Shown: positions 36,565 to 45,487 of the stretch, one piece after another
Numbering within the stretch: position 1 is the stretch's first letter
Layout of the letters: the number at the start of each line of letters is the position of its first letter
Assembly (NCBI GenBank): GCA_028291765.1
Contig: JAQGNR010000177.1
Coordinates: forward strand, 1-52,515
Length of the DNA: 52,515 bases
Direction of reading: 5' to 3'
Origin: Herbaspirillum sp.
GTDB taxonomy: Bacteria > Pseudomonadota > Gammaproteobacteria > Burkholderiales > Burkholderiaceae_D
Notes under the pieces: model-generated
Database searches by the model: none
What the model was told of the DNA's origin: nothing
What the model saw: only the letters and a program-made list of their open reading frames with translations
Program-made: the position numbers and the translations under genes

Positions 36565-37980
36565 TTATTTCTCCAGAATCCAGGTGTCTTTGGTGCCGCC
36601 GCCTTGCGATGAGTTGACGACCAGCGAACCTTCTTGCAGCGCCACGCGCGTCAATCCGCCCTTGACCATCGAGACGGTTTTACCCGACAGCACAAACGGC
36701 CGCAAATCGAGATGGCGCGGTGCAATGCCTGCATCGACATACGTGGGACATGTCGACAACGCCAGCGTCGGCTGCGCAATATAGCCCGCCGGTTTGGCCA
36801 GAATGCGCAGGCGGAAATCTTCAATTTCCTGTTCGCTTGAGGCCGGCCCGATCAGCATGCCGTAGCCGCCCGCGCCGTGCACTTCCTTGACCACCAATTT
36901 CGACAGATTGGCCAATGTGTACGCCAGATCGTCTTTTTTGCGGCATTGGTAAGTCGGTACGTTGTTGAGGATAGGTTCTTCCGATAAATAGAATTTGATC
37001 ATGTCCGGCACGAATGGATAAATCGATTTATCGTCGGCCACACCGGTGCCGATCGCATTGGCCAGCGTGACGTTGCCGGCGCGATAGGCCGATAGCAGGC
37101 CGGGCACGCCCAGCGAAGAATCCTTGCGGAACGCCAGCGGATCGAGATAGTCGTCGTCGATGCGGCGGTAGATCACATCGACCCGTTTCGGTCCGCGCGT
37201 GGTGCGCATGTAAACGGCGTCTTCGTTGACCACCAGATCCTTGCCCTCGACCAGTTCGACGCCCATCTGCTGCGCCAGGAAAGCGTGTTCGAAATAGGCC
37301 GAGTTGTACATGCCGGGCGTCATCACCACCACCAACGGATCGGTCACGCCGACGGGTGCGACCGAACGCAGATTGTCGAGCAGCATGTCGGGATAGTGAT
37401 CGACCGGTGCGATTTTGTGGCGAATGAACAACTCCGGAAACAGCCGCATCATCATTTTGCGGTCTTCCAGCATGTAGGACACGCCGGACGGTACGCGCAG
37501 ATTGTCTTCCAGCACGTAAAACTCGCCTTCGCCGGCACGCACGATATCGACGCCGGCAATGTGCGCGTAAATATCGGAGGCCACGGAAATGTCCTGCATT
37601 TCCGGCCGGTACTGCGCATTGTTGTAAATTTGCTCGGCAGGGATGACGCGGGCCTTGATGATGGCCTGTTTATGATAAATGTCGTGAATGAACATGTTCA
37701 GCGCCTTGACCCGCTGCACTAGTCCGGCCTCCAGTTTGGCCCATTCCGCGGCATGGATGATGCGCGGGATGATGTCGAATGGAATCAGGCGCTCGGTGCC
37801 GGCGTCGTTGCCGTAGACCGCAAAGGTGATGCCTACCCGACGGAAGATGATGTCCGCCTCGGCCCGCTTGCGTTCTATTGTTTCGGCGCTCTGTGCGGAT
37901 AACCAGGCGGCAAATTCGTTGTAATGCGGGCGTGATGCGCTGCCATTGCCGGTATACATTTCATCGAAAAAATTTGGCAT
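36565..37980 (-). CDS. Circularly permuted ATP-grasp ligase (COG2308)
   Basis: Predicted peptide- or amide-bond-forming ATP-grasp enzyme of the circularly permuted type 2 group, 471 aa. Family segments: FDEMYTGNG near the start, DIIPRIIHAAEWAKLEAGLVQRVKALN, VLEDNLRVPSGVSYMLEDR, VVVMTPGMYNSAYFEHAFLAQQMGV, and the late KEVHGAGGYGMLIGP and SSQGGGTKDTWIL. The start at 37980 (PNFFDEMY) gives the usual length; upstream ATGs at 38079 and 38127 are in frame but have no evident ribosome site. Operon with the alpha-E gene. Confidence 0.88.
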   Translation of the reverse strand: MPNFFDEMYTGNGSASRPHYNEFAAWLSAQSAETIERKRAEADIIFRRVGITFAVYGNDAGTERLIPFDIIPRIIHAAEWAKLEAGLVQRVKALNMFIHDIYHKQAIIKARVIPAEQIYNNAQYRPEMQDISVASDIYAHIAGVDIVRAGEGEFYVLEDNLRVPSGVSYMLEDRKMMMRLFPELFIRHKIAPVDHYPDMLLDNLRSVAPVGVTDPLVVVMTPGMYNSAYFEHAFLAQQMGVELVEGKDLVVNEDAVYMRTTRGPKRVDVIYRRIDDDYLDPLAFRKDSSLGVPGLLSAYRAGNVTLANAIGTGVADDKSIYPFVPDMIKFYLSEEPILNNVPTYQCRKKDDLAYTLANLSKLVVKEVHGAGGYGMLIGPASSEQEIEDFRLRILAKPAGYIAQPTLALSTCPTYVDAGIAPRHLDLRPFVLSGKTVSMVKGGLTRVALQEGSLVVNSSQGGGTKDTWILEK

Positions 37981-38324
37981 AAATTGGTTTTCGTTGGTTA
38001 GCGTACGGTTCGCACTGCTATTTGTTTGTTTATGGCCCAGCAAGGCGCGTGCCAGATCGTAGGTAGTCTTGAATGGCATGACAATTGCATTAAACACAAA
38101 ATAGGCGTCCACGACAAATAAAAGCATGATTTTTCGTATCGTGGCGCGTATAAGACCAGTAAAGTCTGTAGGTGTAGGGCGGAAAGCAGGGGGCGTGGCA
38201 AAGGGGAGTAAGCAAGGGTCGCACTAATTTAGTGCGAATTGACGTAGGAGCTAAGCGCGCGGAATTACACGTTGCCGGTCGAACGTGTTAGGGTCAAACA
38301 ACTTTTCGCCCAGAGAGGATCGTC
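37981..38324. promoter_or_regulatory. Divergent promoter gap between the ATP-grasp and transglutaminase-DUF2126 genes
   Basis: About 340 bases separate the two start codons. The gap holds a 19-base perfect palindrome (38219-38237) directly followed by TTGACG (38239-38244), a possible -35 of the plus-strand gene, and an AGAGAGGA ribosome site before 38325. The left half may encode the N-terminus of the ATP-grasp protein if an earlier start is used. Confidence 0.5.
38219..38237. promoter_or_regulatory. Palindromic operator candidate TCGCACTAA-T-TTAGTGCGA
   Basis: Two perfect nine-base arms with a one-base centre lie in the shared promoter region of the two divergent ligase/transglutaminase units, abutting a TTGACG element. 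This is a typical dimer-binding site; no regulator gene is present next to it. Confidence 0.6.
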
Positions 38325-41300
38325 ATGTCAATACATGTAGCGCTTAATCATGTCACCAGTTACCGCTACGCGCATGCTATCAATCTCGGTCCACAGATTA
38401 TCCGGCTGCGTCCGGCGCCGCATTGCCCGACCCGTATCCTGAGCTATTCGCTGCGGATATTGCCGGAGCCGCATTTCATCAACTGGCAACAAGACCCTCA
38501 GGCCAATTATCTGGCGCGGCTGGTGTTTCCGGAAAAGACCACGGAGTTCCGCATCGAAGTCGATCTGGTTGCCGAAATGTCGGTGATCAATCCCTTCGAT
38601 TTTTTTCTGGAGCCGTATGCAGAAAAAATCCCCTTCAGTTACGCCACCGAATTACAGAACGAACTCTCGCCGTATCGGAAGAAATTGCCGCTATCGCCGC
38701 TGTTGCAAAAATTTCTGGATGAAACGCCGCGCGAAAGCCTACGCAGCGAAGATTTTCTGGTGGCGATCAATCAGCGTTTGTCGCAGCTGATCAGCTACAC
38801 CATCCGCATGGAACCCGGCGTGCAATCGCCGGAGCAAACGCTGCGCCTCGGTTCCGGTTCCTGTCGCGATACTTCATGGCTGCTGGTGCAGGTGTTGCGT
38901 CATCTGGGGCTGGCGGCGCGGTTTGTGTCGGGCTATCTGATTCAATTGACGGCCGATCAGAAATCGCTGGACGGCCCGTCCGGCCCGGCTGCCGATTTCA
39001 CCGATTTGCATGCATGGTGCGAAGTGTATATGCCGGGCGCCGGCTGGATCGGCCTGGACCCGACTTCGGGTCTGTTTGCGGGCGAAGGGCATCTCCCGCT
39101 TTCCTGCACGCCGGAACCGTCTTCGGCAGCGCCCGTCAGCGGTCTGGTCGATGCGGCTGAAGTCGAATTCGAACATCGAATGCAAATCACGCGGGTGTGG
39201 GAAGCGCCGCGGGTGACCAAGCCGTATTCGGCGCAATGCTGGGAAGAGATTGAACAGCTCGGCCATCTGATTGACGACGATCTGGATGCGCTCGATGTGC
39301 GCTTGACGATGGGCGGCGAGCCAACCTTTGTCGCGCTGGATCATCCCGATCTGGAGGAGTGGAATACTGCGGCGCTGGGGCCGACCAAAAAGCCGTTGGC
39401 GACGACGCTGTACCACCTGCTGCGCGAAAAATACGCGGCGCAGGGCTTGCCGCATTTCGGCCAGGGGAAATGGTATCCGGGCGAGCAATTGCCACGCTGG
39501 GCGCTCAATTGTTATTGGCGGCGCGACGGCGTGCCGATCTGGCGCGATGCGGCGTTGATTGCCGATGAAACCAAAGCCGCCGAAATCGATGTGGGGCAGT
39601 GCGAAAAGTTTTTGAAACTGGTGGCCTGGAATCTGGAGCTCGACGATGCGTATGTCTTCGGCGCCTATGAAGATGCGCTGCAATATCTGTGGCGTGAACG
39701 CAAGCTGCCGATCAACGTCGATGTCGCCAATGCGCGGCTGGATGATGCAATGGAACGGGCGCGGCTGGCGCGCGTGTTTGCGCAGGGTCTGGGGCAAGCG
39801 GTAGGCTATATCTTGCCGCTGTCATATAAGCCCGATGACAGCGGCTGGCAAAGCAGCCGCTGGTATCTACGCAGCGAGCACTGCTATCTGGCGCCGGGCG
39901 ATTCGCCGCTCGGTTTCCGTTTGCCGCTGGATTCGCAACCGTGGGTGGAAAAGGCAGCGTATCCGGTGGTCCATCAACAAGACCCGACGCAAACGTTTGC
40001 CAAGCTGCCGCCGCAGGCCGATTTGGTGGCGTCATCACCGGCCGCAAAAAGCGCTGTGGATGACAGCTCGGAAGAAATTGCCGTACTGGATGTGCTGGAC
40101 GAACCGGAGATACCGGACGTACTGGCGATATCGGATACGCCAGCGCCGAAGAAATTCGAATCGGCCGATTGGATTACCCGCACTGCACTGTGCGCCGAAG
40201 TACGCAATGGCGTGTTGTATCTGTTCATGCCGCCGCTGGCCAAGCTGGAGCAATATCTGCAATTGGTGGCGGCGATCGAAGCGGTCGCCATCGAGCTGAG
40301 GCAGCCGGTGTTGATGGAAGGCTATGAGCCGCCATCGGACCCGCGTTTGCGCAAATTCAGCGTGACGCCGGACCCCGGTGTGATTGAAGTCAACATCCAG
40401 CCGGCGCATAGCTGGGCTGAAATGGTGGCCGGCACCGAGCATTTGTATGAGGCGGCCCGCCTGACGCGGCTTACCACGGAAAAATTCATGATGGACGGCC
40501 ATCATTCCGGCACCGGCGGCGGCAATCATTTGGTGATGGGCGGCGCGACGACCAACGATTCGCCGTTCTTGCGGCGTCCCGATGTGTTGCGCAGTCTGAT
40601 CAGTTATTGGCATAACCATCCGTCGCTGTCCTATCTGTTTTCCGGCATGTTCATCGGGCCGACTTCGCAAGCCCCGCGTTTCGACGAAGCGCGCAACGAC
40701 GCCGTTGCCGAAGTCGAGCTGGCGTTTATCGAGATGGAAAAGCAACTGGCCAAAGGCGAATGCGGACCGTGGTTGGTGGATCGTTTGCTGCGCAATCTGT
40801 TGATCGATGTCACCGGCAACACACATCGCGCCGAATTCTGCATCGATAAGCTGTATTCGCCGGACAGCAGCACCGGCCGGCTCGGTTTGCTGGAATTGCG
40901 CGCATTCGAAATGCCGCCGCATGAACGCATGAGCCTGACTCAGCAATTGCTGTTGCGCGGTTTGGTGGCGCGCTTTTGGAAGACGCCATATAAACCGCGC
41001 AAGCTGGTGCGCTGGGGCACCGAATTGCATGACCGCTTCATGCTGCCGCATTTCATCTGGCAGGACTTCGGCGATGTCATGGATGAGATGCAGCAGGCCG
41101 GTTATGCGATGCAGGCCGACTGGTTTCTGCCGCATTTCGAATTCCGTTTTCCGAAAATCGGCGATCTGGAGGTAGTGGGCGCGACCTTGGAACTGCGCAC
41201 TGCGCTGGAACCGTGGCATGTCCTGGGTGAAGAAAACCGCGCCGGCGGCAACGCGCGTTATGTCGATTCATCGCTGGAGCGGCTGCAAGTGAAGATCAGC

Positions 41301-41687
41301 GGCATGGCATCCGATCGCTACGTGCTGACCTGCAACGGCGTAGCGGTGCCGTTGCAAGCTACAGGCAGGGTCGGCGAGTTTGTCGGCGGCGTGCGTTATC
41401 GTGCATGGCAGCCGTTTTCGGCGCTGCATCCGACCATCGGCATCGATTCGCCGCTCACCTTCGATCTGGTCGATACCTGGAATGCGCGCAGCATTGGTGG
41501 ATGCCAGTATCACGTGGTGCATCCGGGTGGACGTAATTACGACGTGCTGCCGGTGAATGCGTTTGAGGCGGAAAGCAGGCGTTTGGCGCGATTTTTCTGT
41601 TTGAACCACACGCCAGGGGAAATGCAGGTGGAACCGGCCAGGCTGTCTACGGAGTTCCCATTTACGTTAGACTTGCGCTACTTTTAA
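38325..41687 (+). CDS. Transglutaminase-like protease fused to DUF2126 (COG1305-COG4196)
   Basis: An 1120-aa two-part protein. Residues 1-290 form a transglutaminase-like cysteine protease domain with catalytic C180 ([11 protein letters not shown]), H229 (DLHAWCEVY) and D245 (GLDPTSG). The rest (about 300-1115) is DUF2126, with [39 protein letters not shown] and the [19 protein letters not shown] motif suggesting a glutamine-synthetase-like or ligase fold. This fusion is a standard partner of the COG2307/COG2308 genes. Divergent from one ATP-grasp gene and upstream of another. Confidence 0.92.
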   Translation: MSIHVALNHVTSYRYAHAINLGPQIIRLRPAPHCPTRILSYSLRILPEPHFINWQQDPQANYLARLVFPEKTTEFRIEVDLVAEMSVINPFDFFLEPYAEKIPFSYATELQNELSPYRKKLPLSPLLQKFLDETPRESLRSEDFLVAINQRLSQLISYTIRMEPGVQSPEQTLRLGSGSCRDTSWLLVQVLRHLGLAARFVSGYLIQLTADQKSLDGPSGPAADFTDLHAWCEVYMPGAGWIGLDPTSGLFAGEGHLPLSCTPEPSSAAPVSGLVDAAEVEFEHRMQITRVWEAPRVTKPYSAQCWEEIEQLGHLIDDDLDALDVRLTMGGEPTFVALDHPDLEEWNTAALGPTKKPLATTLYHLLREKYAAQGLPHFGQGKWYPGEQLPRWALNCYWRRDGVPIWRDAALIADETKAAEIDVGQCEKFLKLVAWNLELDDAYVFGAYEDALQYLWRERKLPINVDVANARLDDAMERARLARVFAQGLGQAVGYILPLSYKPDDSGWQSSRWYLRSEHCYLAPGDSPLGFRLPLDSQPWVEKAAYPVVHQQDPTQTFAKLPPQADLVASSPAAKSAVDDSSEEIAVLDVLDEPEIPDVLAISDTPAPKKFESADWITRTALCAEVRNGVLYLFMPPLAKLEQYLQLVAAIEAVAIELRQPVLMEGYEPPSDPRLRKFSVTPDPGVIEVNIQPAHSWAEMVAGTEHLYEAARLTRLTTEKFMMDGHHSGTGGGNHLVMGGATTNDSPFLRRPDVLRSLISYWHNHPSLSYLFSGMFIGPTSQAPRFDEARNDAVAEVELAFIEMEKQLAKGECGPWLVDRLLRNLLIDVTGNTHRAEFCIDKLYSPDSSTGRLGLLELRAFEMPPHERMSLTQQLLLRGLVARFWKTPYKPRKLVRWGTELHDRFMLPHFIWQDFGDVMDEMQQAGYAMQADWFLPHFEFRFPKIGDLEVVGATLELRTALEPWHVLGEENRAGGNARYVDSSLERLQVKISGMASDRYVLTCNGVAVPLQATGRVGEFVGGVRYRAWQPFSALHPTIGIDSPLTFDLVDTWNARSIGGCQYHVVHPGGRNYDVLPVNAFEAESRRLARFFCLNHTPGEMQVEPARLSTEFPFTLDLRYF

Positions 41688-41708
41688 ATTCTTTAAGTTT
41701 TACTTGTT

Positions 41709-41858
41709 GAGGTGATCCTCCCTTCGGTACGCTTCGCTACTCAGGACCGTCGGAAAAACACGGCTTTCAGCCTACTCAGGACGAACGGTTTTTCTTTAAA
41801 TTTCACCAAAACCCCGTTCGTCCTGAGTAGGCTGAAAGCCGTATCGAAGGATCGCCTC
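41709..41858. repeat. About 150-bp imperfect palindrome, REP/MITE-like intergenic element
   Basis: The core is a perfect 28-base inverted repeat (41761-41788 with 41814-41841; key words GGCTTTCAG, CAGGACGAACGG) around a 25-base A/T-rich loop. Weaker outer arms GAGGTGATCC (41709-41718) and GGATCGCCTC (41849-41858) extend it. The GTTCGTCCTGAG...TCGAAGGA wording is that of a dispersed repeat seen between genes in many proteobacteria. It lies between the transglutaminase-DUF2126 gene and the fused ATP-grasp gene. Confidence 0.8.
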
Positions 41859-41918
41859 CGAGGAAAAATTCAAAGGATGCTCACAGTAAACCCTGATGAA
41901 CCTTGAATTTTAACTACA

Positions 41919-41945
41919 CGGGCCGCCTTTCATTGCGGCCCGTTT
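41919..41945 (+). terminator. GC-rich hairpin with short T-run before the fused ligase gene
   Basis: CGGGCCGC (41919-41926) pairs perfectly with GCGGCCCG (41935-41942), followed by TTT. It ends only 13 bases before the ATG at 41958, so it could terminate upstream transcripts or hide the ribosome site of the next gene. Confidence 0.6.
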
Positions 41946-41957
41946 GAATGTGATCCG

Positions 41958-44552
41958 ATGTATCGGCGTTTACTAGAAAATTACCCGACAGAAATTGACC
42001 GCTATGACGAGATGCTGGCGCCGGATGGCGAACTGCGTCCGCATTGGCGCGCGCTGATCGATCAGCTGCAGCATCTGACGCCGGAAATGCTGCGCCGCCG
42101 TGCGCGGGAAGTGCGCGATGCGATCGCTGCCGACGGCGTGACCTATAACGTCTACGCCGATCCGAAAGGCGCTACTCGGCCGTGGGAATTGGATCTGCTG
42201 CCGCAGGTTATTGCCGCCGAGGAATGGCAGCATCTGAGCGCCGCCGTGGCGCAGCGCGCTACGCTGCTCAATGCGATCCTGGCCGATGCCTATGGGCCGC
42301 AGACGCTGCTGGCCGAAGGCTTGTTGCCGCCGGCGCTGATTTTCGGTCAACACGGTTATTTGTGGCCTTGCCGCAGCATCAAACCGCTGGGCGGCGTGCA
42401 TCTGCATTTATATGCGATCGATCTGGCGCGTTCGCCGGACGGTTGCTGGTGGGCGGTAGCCGATCGCACGCAAGGCCCTTCCGGCGCCGGTTATGCATTG
42501 CAGAATCGGCAGATCATGGCGCGCGCCTTGCCGGACGCAATGGCCGATATGCAAGTGCAGTCGCTGCTCGATTATTTCGAGACGCTGCGCGATAGTCTGG
42601 CGCAACAGGCGCCCGGCACCGATGACGGCGAAGCGCCGTTGATCGTCTTGTTGACGCCCGGCCCGTATAACGAAACCTATTCCGAACACGCATTCCTGGC
42701 GCATACGCTCGGCTTTCCGCTGGTTGAAGGCGCCGATCTGATGGTGCGCGGCGATATGGTGTATCTGAAAACCATCGGCGGATTGCGCCGGGTCCACGCG
42801 ATCTGGCGCCGGCTCGACGATAACTATTGCGATCCGCTCGAATTGCGCGCCGATTCCGCGCTCGGCGTGCCCGGCCTGGTGCAGGCGGCCCGGCTGGGCA
42901 ATGTACTCATTGCAAATGCCTTGGGCAGCAGCGTGGTCGAATCGAGTGCGCTGCATGGCTTTCTGCCGGCGATCAGCCAGCGCTTGCTGGGACAGCCGCT
43001 GGCGTTGCCGTCGGTGGCGTCCTGGTGGTGCGGTGAAAAACCGGCGCTGGCTTATACCATCGAGAATCTGGAAAAGCTGGTCATCATGCCGGCTTTCTCA
43101 TCGATGCGGCAGGAGCCGGTTTTCGGTCATCTGCTCAATCCGGCGGGGCGCGCGAAGCTCATCGAAAGCTTGCATGCGCAGCCGCATGCATATGTCGCGC
43201 AGGAATGGGTGCGCTTATCGCAAGCGCCGGTGTTGTCGCGCAGCGGCGAATATCGTTTGATGAGCCGCGCCATCAGCTTGCGCGTGTTCGCCGTAGCGGC
43301 GGCCGACGGCAGTTATCGGGTGATGGCCGGCGGTCTGACGCGGGTGGCGCCGCGCCGCAAGGATATTGTGTCGATGCAACATGGCGGCGCCAGCAAGGAC
43401 GTATGGGTGCTCGGCGGCGCTGGCGATAGCAGTGCTGCGGCAGACTATAAATCCGACACGGCGCACCTGGCCACCGGCGCGCCGCGGCGACGCTTCGATA
43501 CGGTGCCGGTGGCGGTCGATGTGATCCGCAGTACGATCGATATTTCATCCCATGCGGGTGAAAATTTATTCTGGATGGGACGTTATACAGAACGCGCGGA
43601 GAAGCTCGCGCACTTGCTGCGCTGTACGCTGCAACGGGTCAACGATGTGCAGGCCGATAGCCGCGAGGCGCTGTATGCGGCGGGTGAAATCTGCGCCGGA
43701 TTAGGGGTTGCGATGCCGGCATTGACTGTTTCGCAGCGGCCCTCGGTGCTCGCTTTGCAGCAAAATCTGACGGCCGCCGTGGTCGACCGTTCCGCTGTGA
43801 TCAGCGTGGCCAATAATTTGCGTTGCCTGCATCAATGCGGCTATCAGGTGCGCGAGCATTTATCGCTGGATAACTGGCAGGCGCTCAATCGTTTGCCGTC
43901 GCTGGTGGCGGATCTGCCGCAAGGTGCAGGTGCTGGTGCGGGCGCCGGCGCTGGTACGCTGACCCAGGCCGCGGCATTGACAATGCTCAACCATGTGATT
44001 AGCGCCTGTTCCGGATTGGCCGGGCATGCATTGGACGATATGACGCGCGATGAAGGTTGGCATTTCCTGATGTTGGGACGCCATATCGAACGCCTGACTC
44101 ACGCCGCCGGACTGTTCGTGCAATTTCTGTTGTTGCCGCCGCAACGTCAGAACATCGCGCTGCAATGGTTGTTGGAATCGGCCAGTAGCATTGTGACTTA
44201 TCGGGTGCGCTACCGCCGCATGCCGGAATGGTTGCCGGTACTGCATCTGCTGATTTTCGATCCCAGTAATCCGCACGGTATTGCGTTTCAACTGCGTATG
44301 CTGCAAACCTATACCAGCGGTGTGGCGCCGCATCTGAGCTTGGAAAGTGCGGACGCGCCGGCGCAATTGCTGCTCAGGCTGGAGAGTTTCAAACTGAATG
44401 ATTTCGATCGGGATTCGCTGTTTGTGGCCGATGCCAATGTGCGTCTGTTGCAATTGATGCATGACGTGATCAATGCAGTTTCCGCGATCTCGGATGAATT
44501 GGCGCGCCGCTTCTTCACGCCCTTGAGCGCACCGGTCAGTCAGGGAGTCTGA
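41958..44552 (+). CDS. Fused circularly permuted ATP-grasp ligase and alpha-E protein (COG2308-COG2307)
   Basis: An 864-aa fusion. Residues 1-500 are an ATP-grasp ligase (YDEMLAPDG, YADRTQGPSGAGYALQNR-type segment, LIVLLTPGPYNETYSEHAFLAHTLG, HGGASKDVWVLGG). Residues about 545-860 are an alpha-E domain (SSHAGENLFWMGRYTERAEKLAHLLR, GWHFLMLGRHIERLTHAAGL). It therefore repeats in one polypeptide what the minus-strand pair at 35.5-38.0 kb encodes separately. A Gly-Ala-rich stretch (about residues 655-670) interrupts the alpha-E part. Three bases separate its stop from the next transglutaminase gene. Confidence 0.9.
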   Translation: MYRRLLENYPTEIDRYDEMLAPDGELRPHWRALIDQLQHLTPEMLRRRAREVRDAIAADGVTYNVYADPKGATRPWELDLLPQVIAAEEWQHLSAAVAQRATLLNAILADAYGPQTLLAEGLLPPALIFGQHGYLWPCRSIKPLGGVHLHLYAIDLARSPDGCWWAVADRTQGPSGAGYALQNRQIMARALPDAMADMQVQSLLDYFETLRDSLAQQAPGTDDGEAPLIVLLTPGPYNETYSEHAFLAHTLGFPLVEGADLMVRGDMVYLKTIGGLRRVHAIWRRLDDNYCDPLELRADSALGVPGLVQAARLGNVLIANALGSSVVESSALHGFLPAISQRLLGQPLALPSVASWWCGEKPALAYTIENLEKLVIMPAFSSMRQEPVFGHLLNPAGRAKLIESLHAQPHAYVAQEWVRLSQAPVLSRSGEYRLMSRAISLRVFAVAAADGSYRVMAGGLTRVAPRRKDIVSMQHGGASKDVWVLGGAGDSSAAADYKSDTAHLATGAPRRRFDTVPVAVDVIRSTIDISSHAGENLFWMGRYTERAEKLAHLLRCTLQRVNDVQADSREALYAAGEICAGLGVAMPALTVSQRPSVLALQQNLTAAVVDRSAVISVANNLRCLHQCGYQVREHLSLDNWQALNRLPSLVADLPQGAGAGAGAGAGTLTQAAALTMLNHVISACSGLAGHALDDMTRDEGWHFLMLGRHIERLTHAAGLFVQFLLLPPQRQNIALQWLLESASSIVTYRVRYRRMPEWLPVLHLLIFDPSNPHGIAFQLRMLQTYTSGVAPHLSLESADAPAQLLLRLESFKLNDFDRDSLFVADANVRLLQLMHDVINAVSAISDELARRFFTPLSAPVSQGV

Positions 44553-44554
44553 CG

Positions 44555-45487
44555 ATGAGTCTCTATGCTTATCATGTCTTGCATGAAACCAGTTACGCCT
44601 ATTCGCGGCCGGTGCATTTATCGCATCAGATGCTGCGTCTGACGCCGCGTTCGCTGCCTTGGCAAAGCTGCACTTCACACTCGATCCGGATCACGCCGGA
44701 ACCGCAGAATTTACGGATGTTGCTGGATAGTTTCGGTAATCCCATGCAGGCGTTTTCGTTGGAGCAGGATCATACCGAACTGCGTGCCTGCGCTGAATCC
44801 TGGGTGGAGCTGACGCAGCGCAGCTTGCCCGCCATGACGCCGCCATGGGAGCAGGTGCGCGATACGCTCGATTACCGCGCCGGCCGCTTTTTATTGCCGG
44901 ACGATCTGGTGGCTACGCATTATTTATTTGAATCGCAGCACGTGCGGATCAAGCGCGAATTCACGCGTTACGCGGCGGAATGTTTTATGCCCGGTCAGCC
45001 GCTGCTGGCTGGTATCGAAGCTTTGATGACGCGGATTTTTTCCGAGTTTACGTTCGATCCGCTGGCCACCACGGTTTCCACGCCGGTCACTACGGTGTAC
45101 GCCGAAAAGCGCGGCGTATGCCAGGATTTTGCGCATTTCATGTTGTCTTGTTTGCGCTCGCTGGGATTGGCTGCGCGTTATGTCAGCGGCTATCTGGTCA
45201 CCGATCCGCCGCCCGGTCAGCCGCGGCTGGTCGGCGCCGATGCATCACATGCATGGGTGGCGGTGTATTGTCCGGCGCAGGATGGGGGCAGCGGTTTCTG
45301 GATCGATGCCGATCCGACCAATGGTATTTTCCCGGATATCAGTCACATTACGCTTGGCTGGGGGCGCGATTTTCTGGATGTTTCGCCATTGCGCGGAGTG
45401 TTGATCGGCGGTGGGGAACAAACCATGAAAGTGGCGGTGACGGTGACGCCGGCTTATGAGCGGCCGGGGTTGCAGTTGGTGTTTTAG
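44555..45487 (+). CDS. Transglutaminase-like cysteine protease
   Basis: A 310-aa bacterial transglutaminase-family protein, predicted peptidase or amide transferase. The N-terminal beta region (YHVLHETSYAYSRPVHLSHQMLRLTPR) is typical. The catalytic triad is C189 (KRGVCQDFAHF), H232 (ASHAWVAVY) and D253 (DADPTNG). Co-transcribed with the fused ATP-grasp/alpha-E gene, as in other genomes with this system. Its stop overlaps the end of the converging symporter gene by four bases. Confidence 0.92.
   Translation: MSLYAYHVLHETSYAYSRPVHLSHQMLRLTPRSLPWQSCTSHSIRITPEPQNLRMLLDSFGNPMQAFSLEQDHTELRACAESWVELTQRSLPAMTPPWEQVRDTLDYRAGRFLLPDDLVATHYLFESQHVRIKREFTRYAAECFMPGQPLLAGIEALMTRIFSEFTFDPLATTVSTPVTTVYAEKRGVCQDFAHFMLSCLRSLGLAARYVSGYLVTDPPPGQPRLVGADASHAWVAVYCPAQDGGSGFWIDADPTNGIFPDISHITLGWGRDFLDVSPLRGVLIGGGEQTMKVAVTVTPAYERPGLQLVF

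Noticed and set aside
40035..41219. 394-residue frame antisense to the transglutaminase-DUF2126 gene
   Set aside because: Shadow of a conserved coding region, Gln/Arg/His-rich with no domain.
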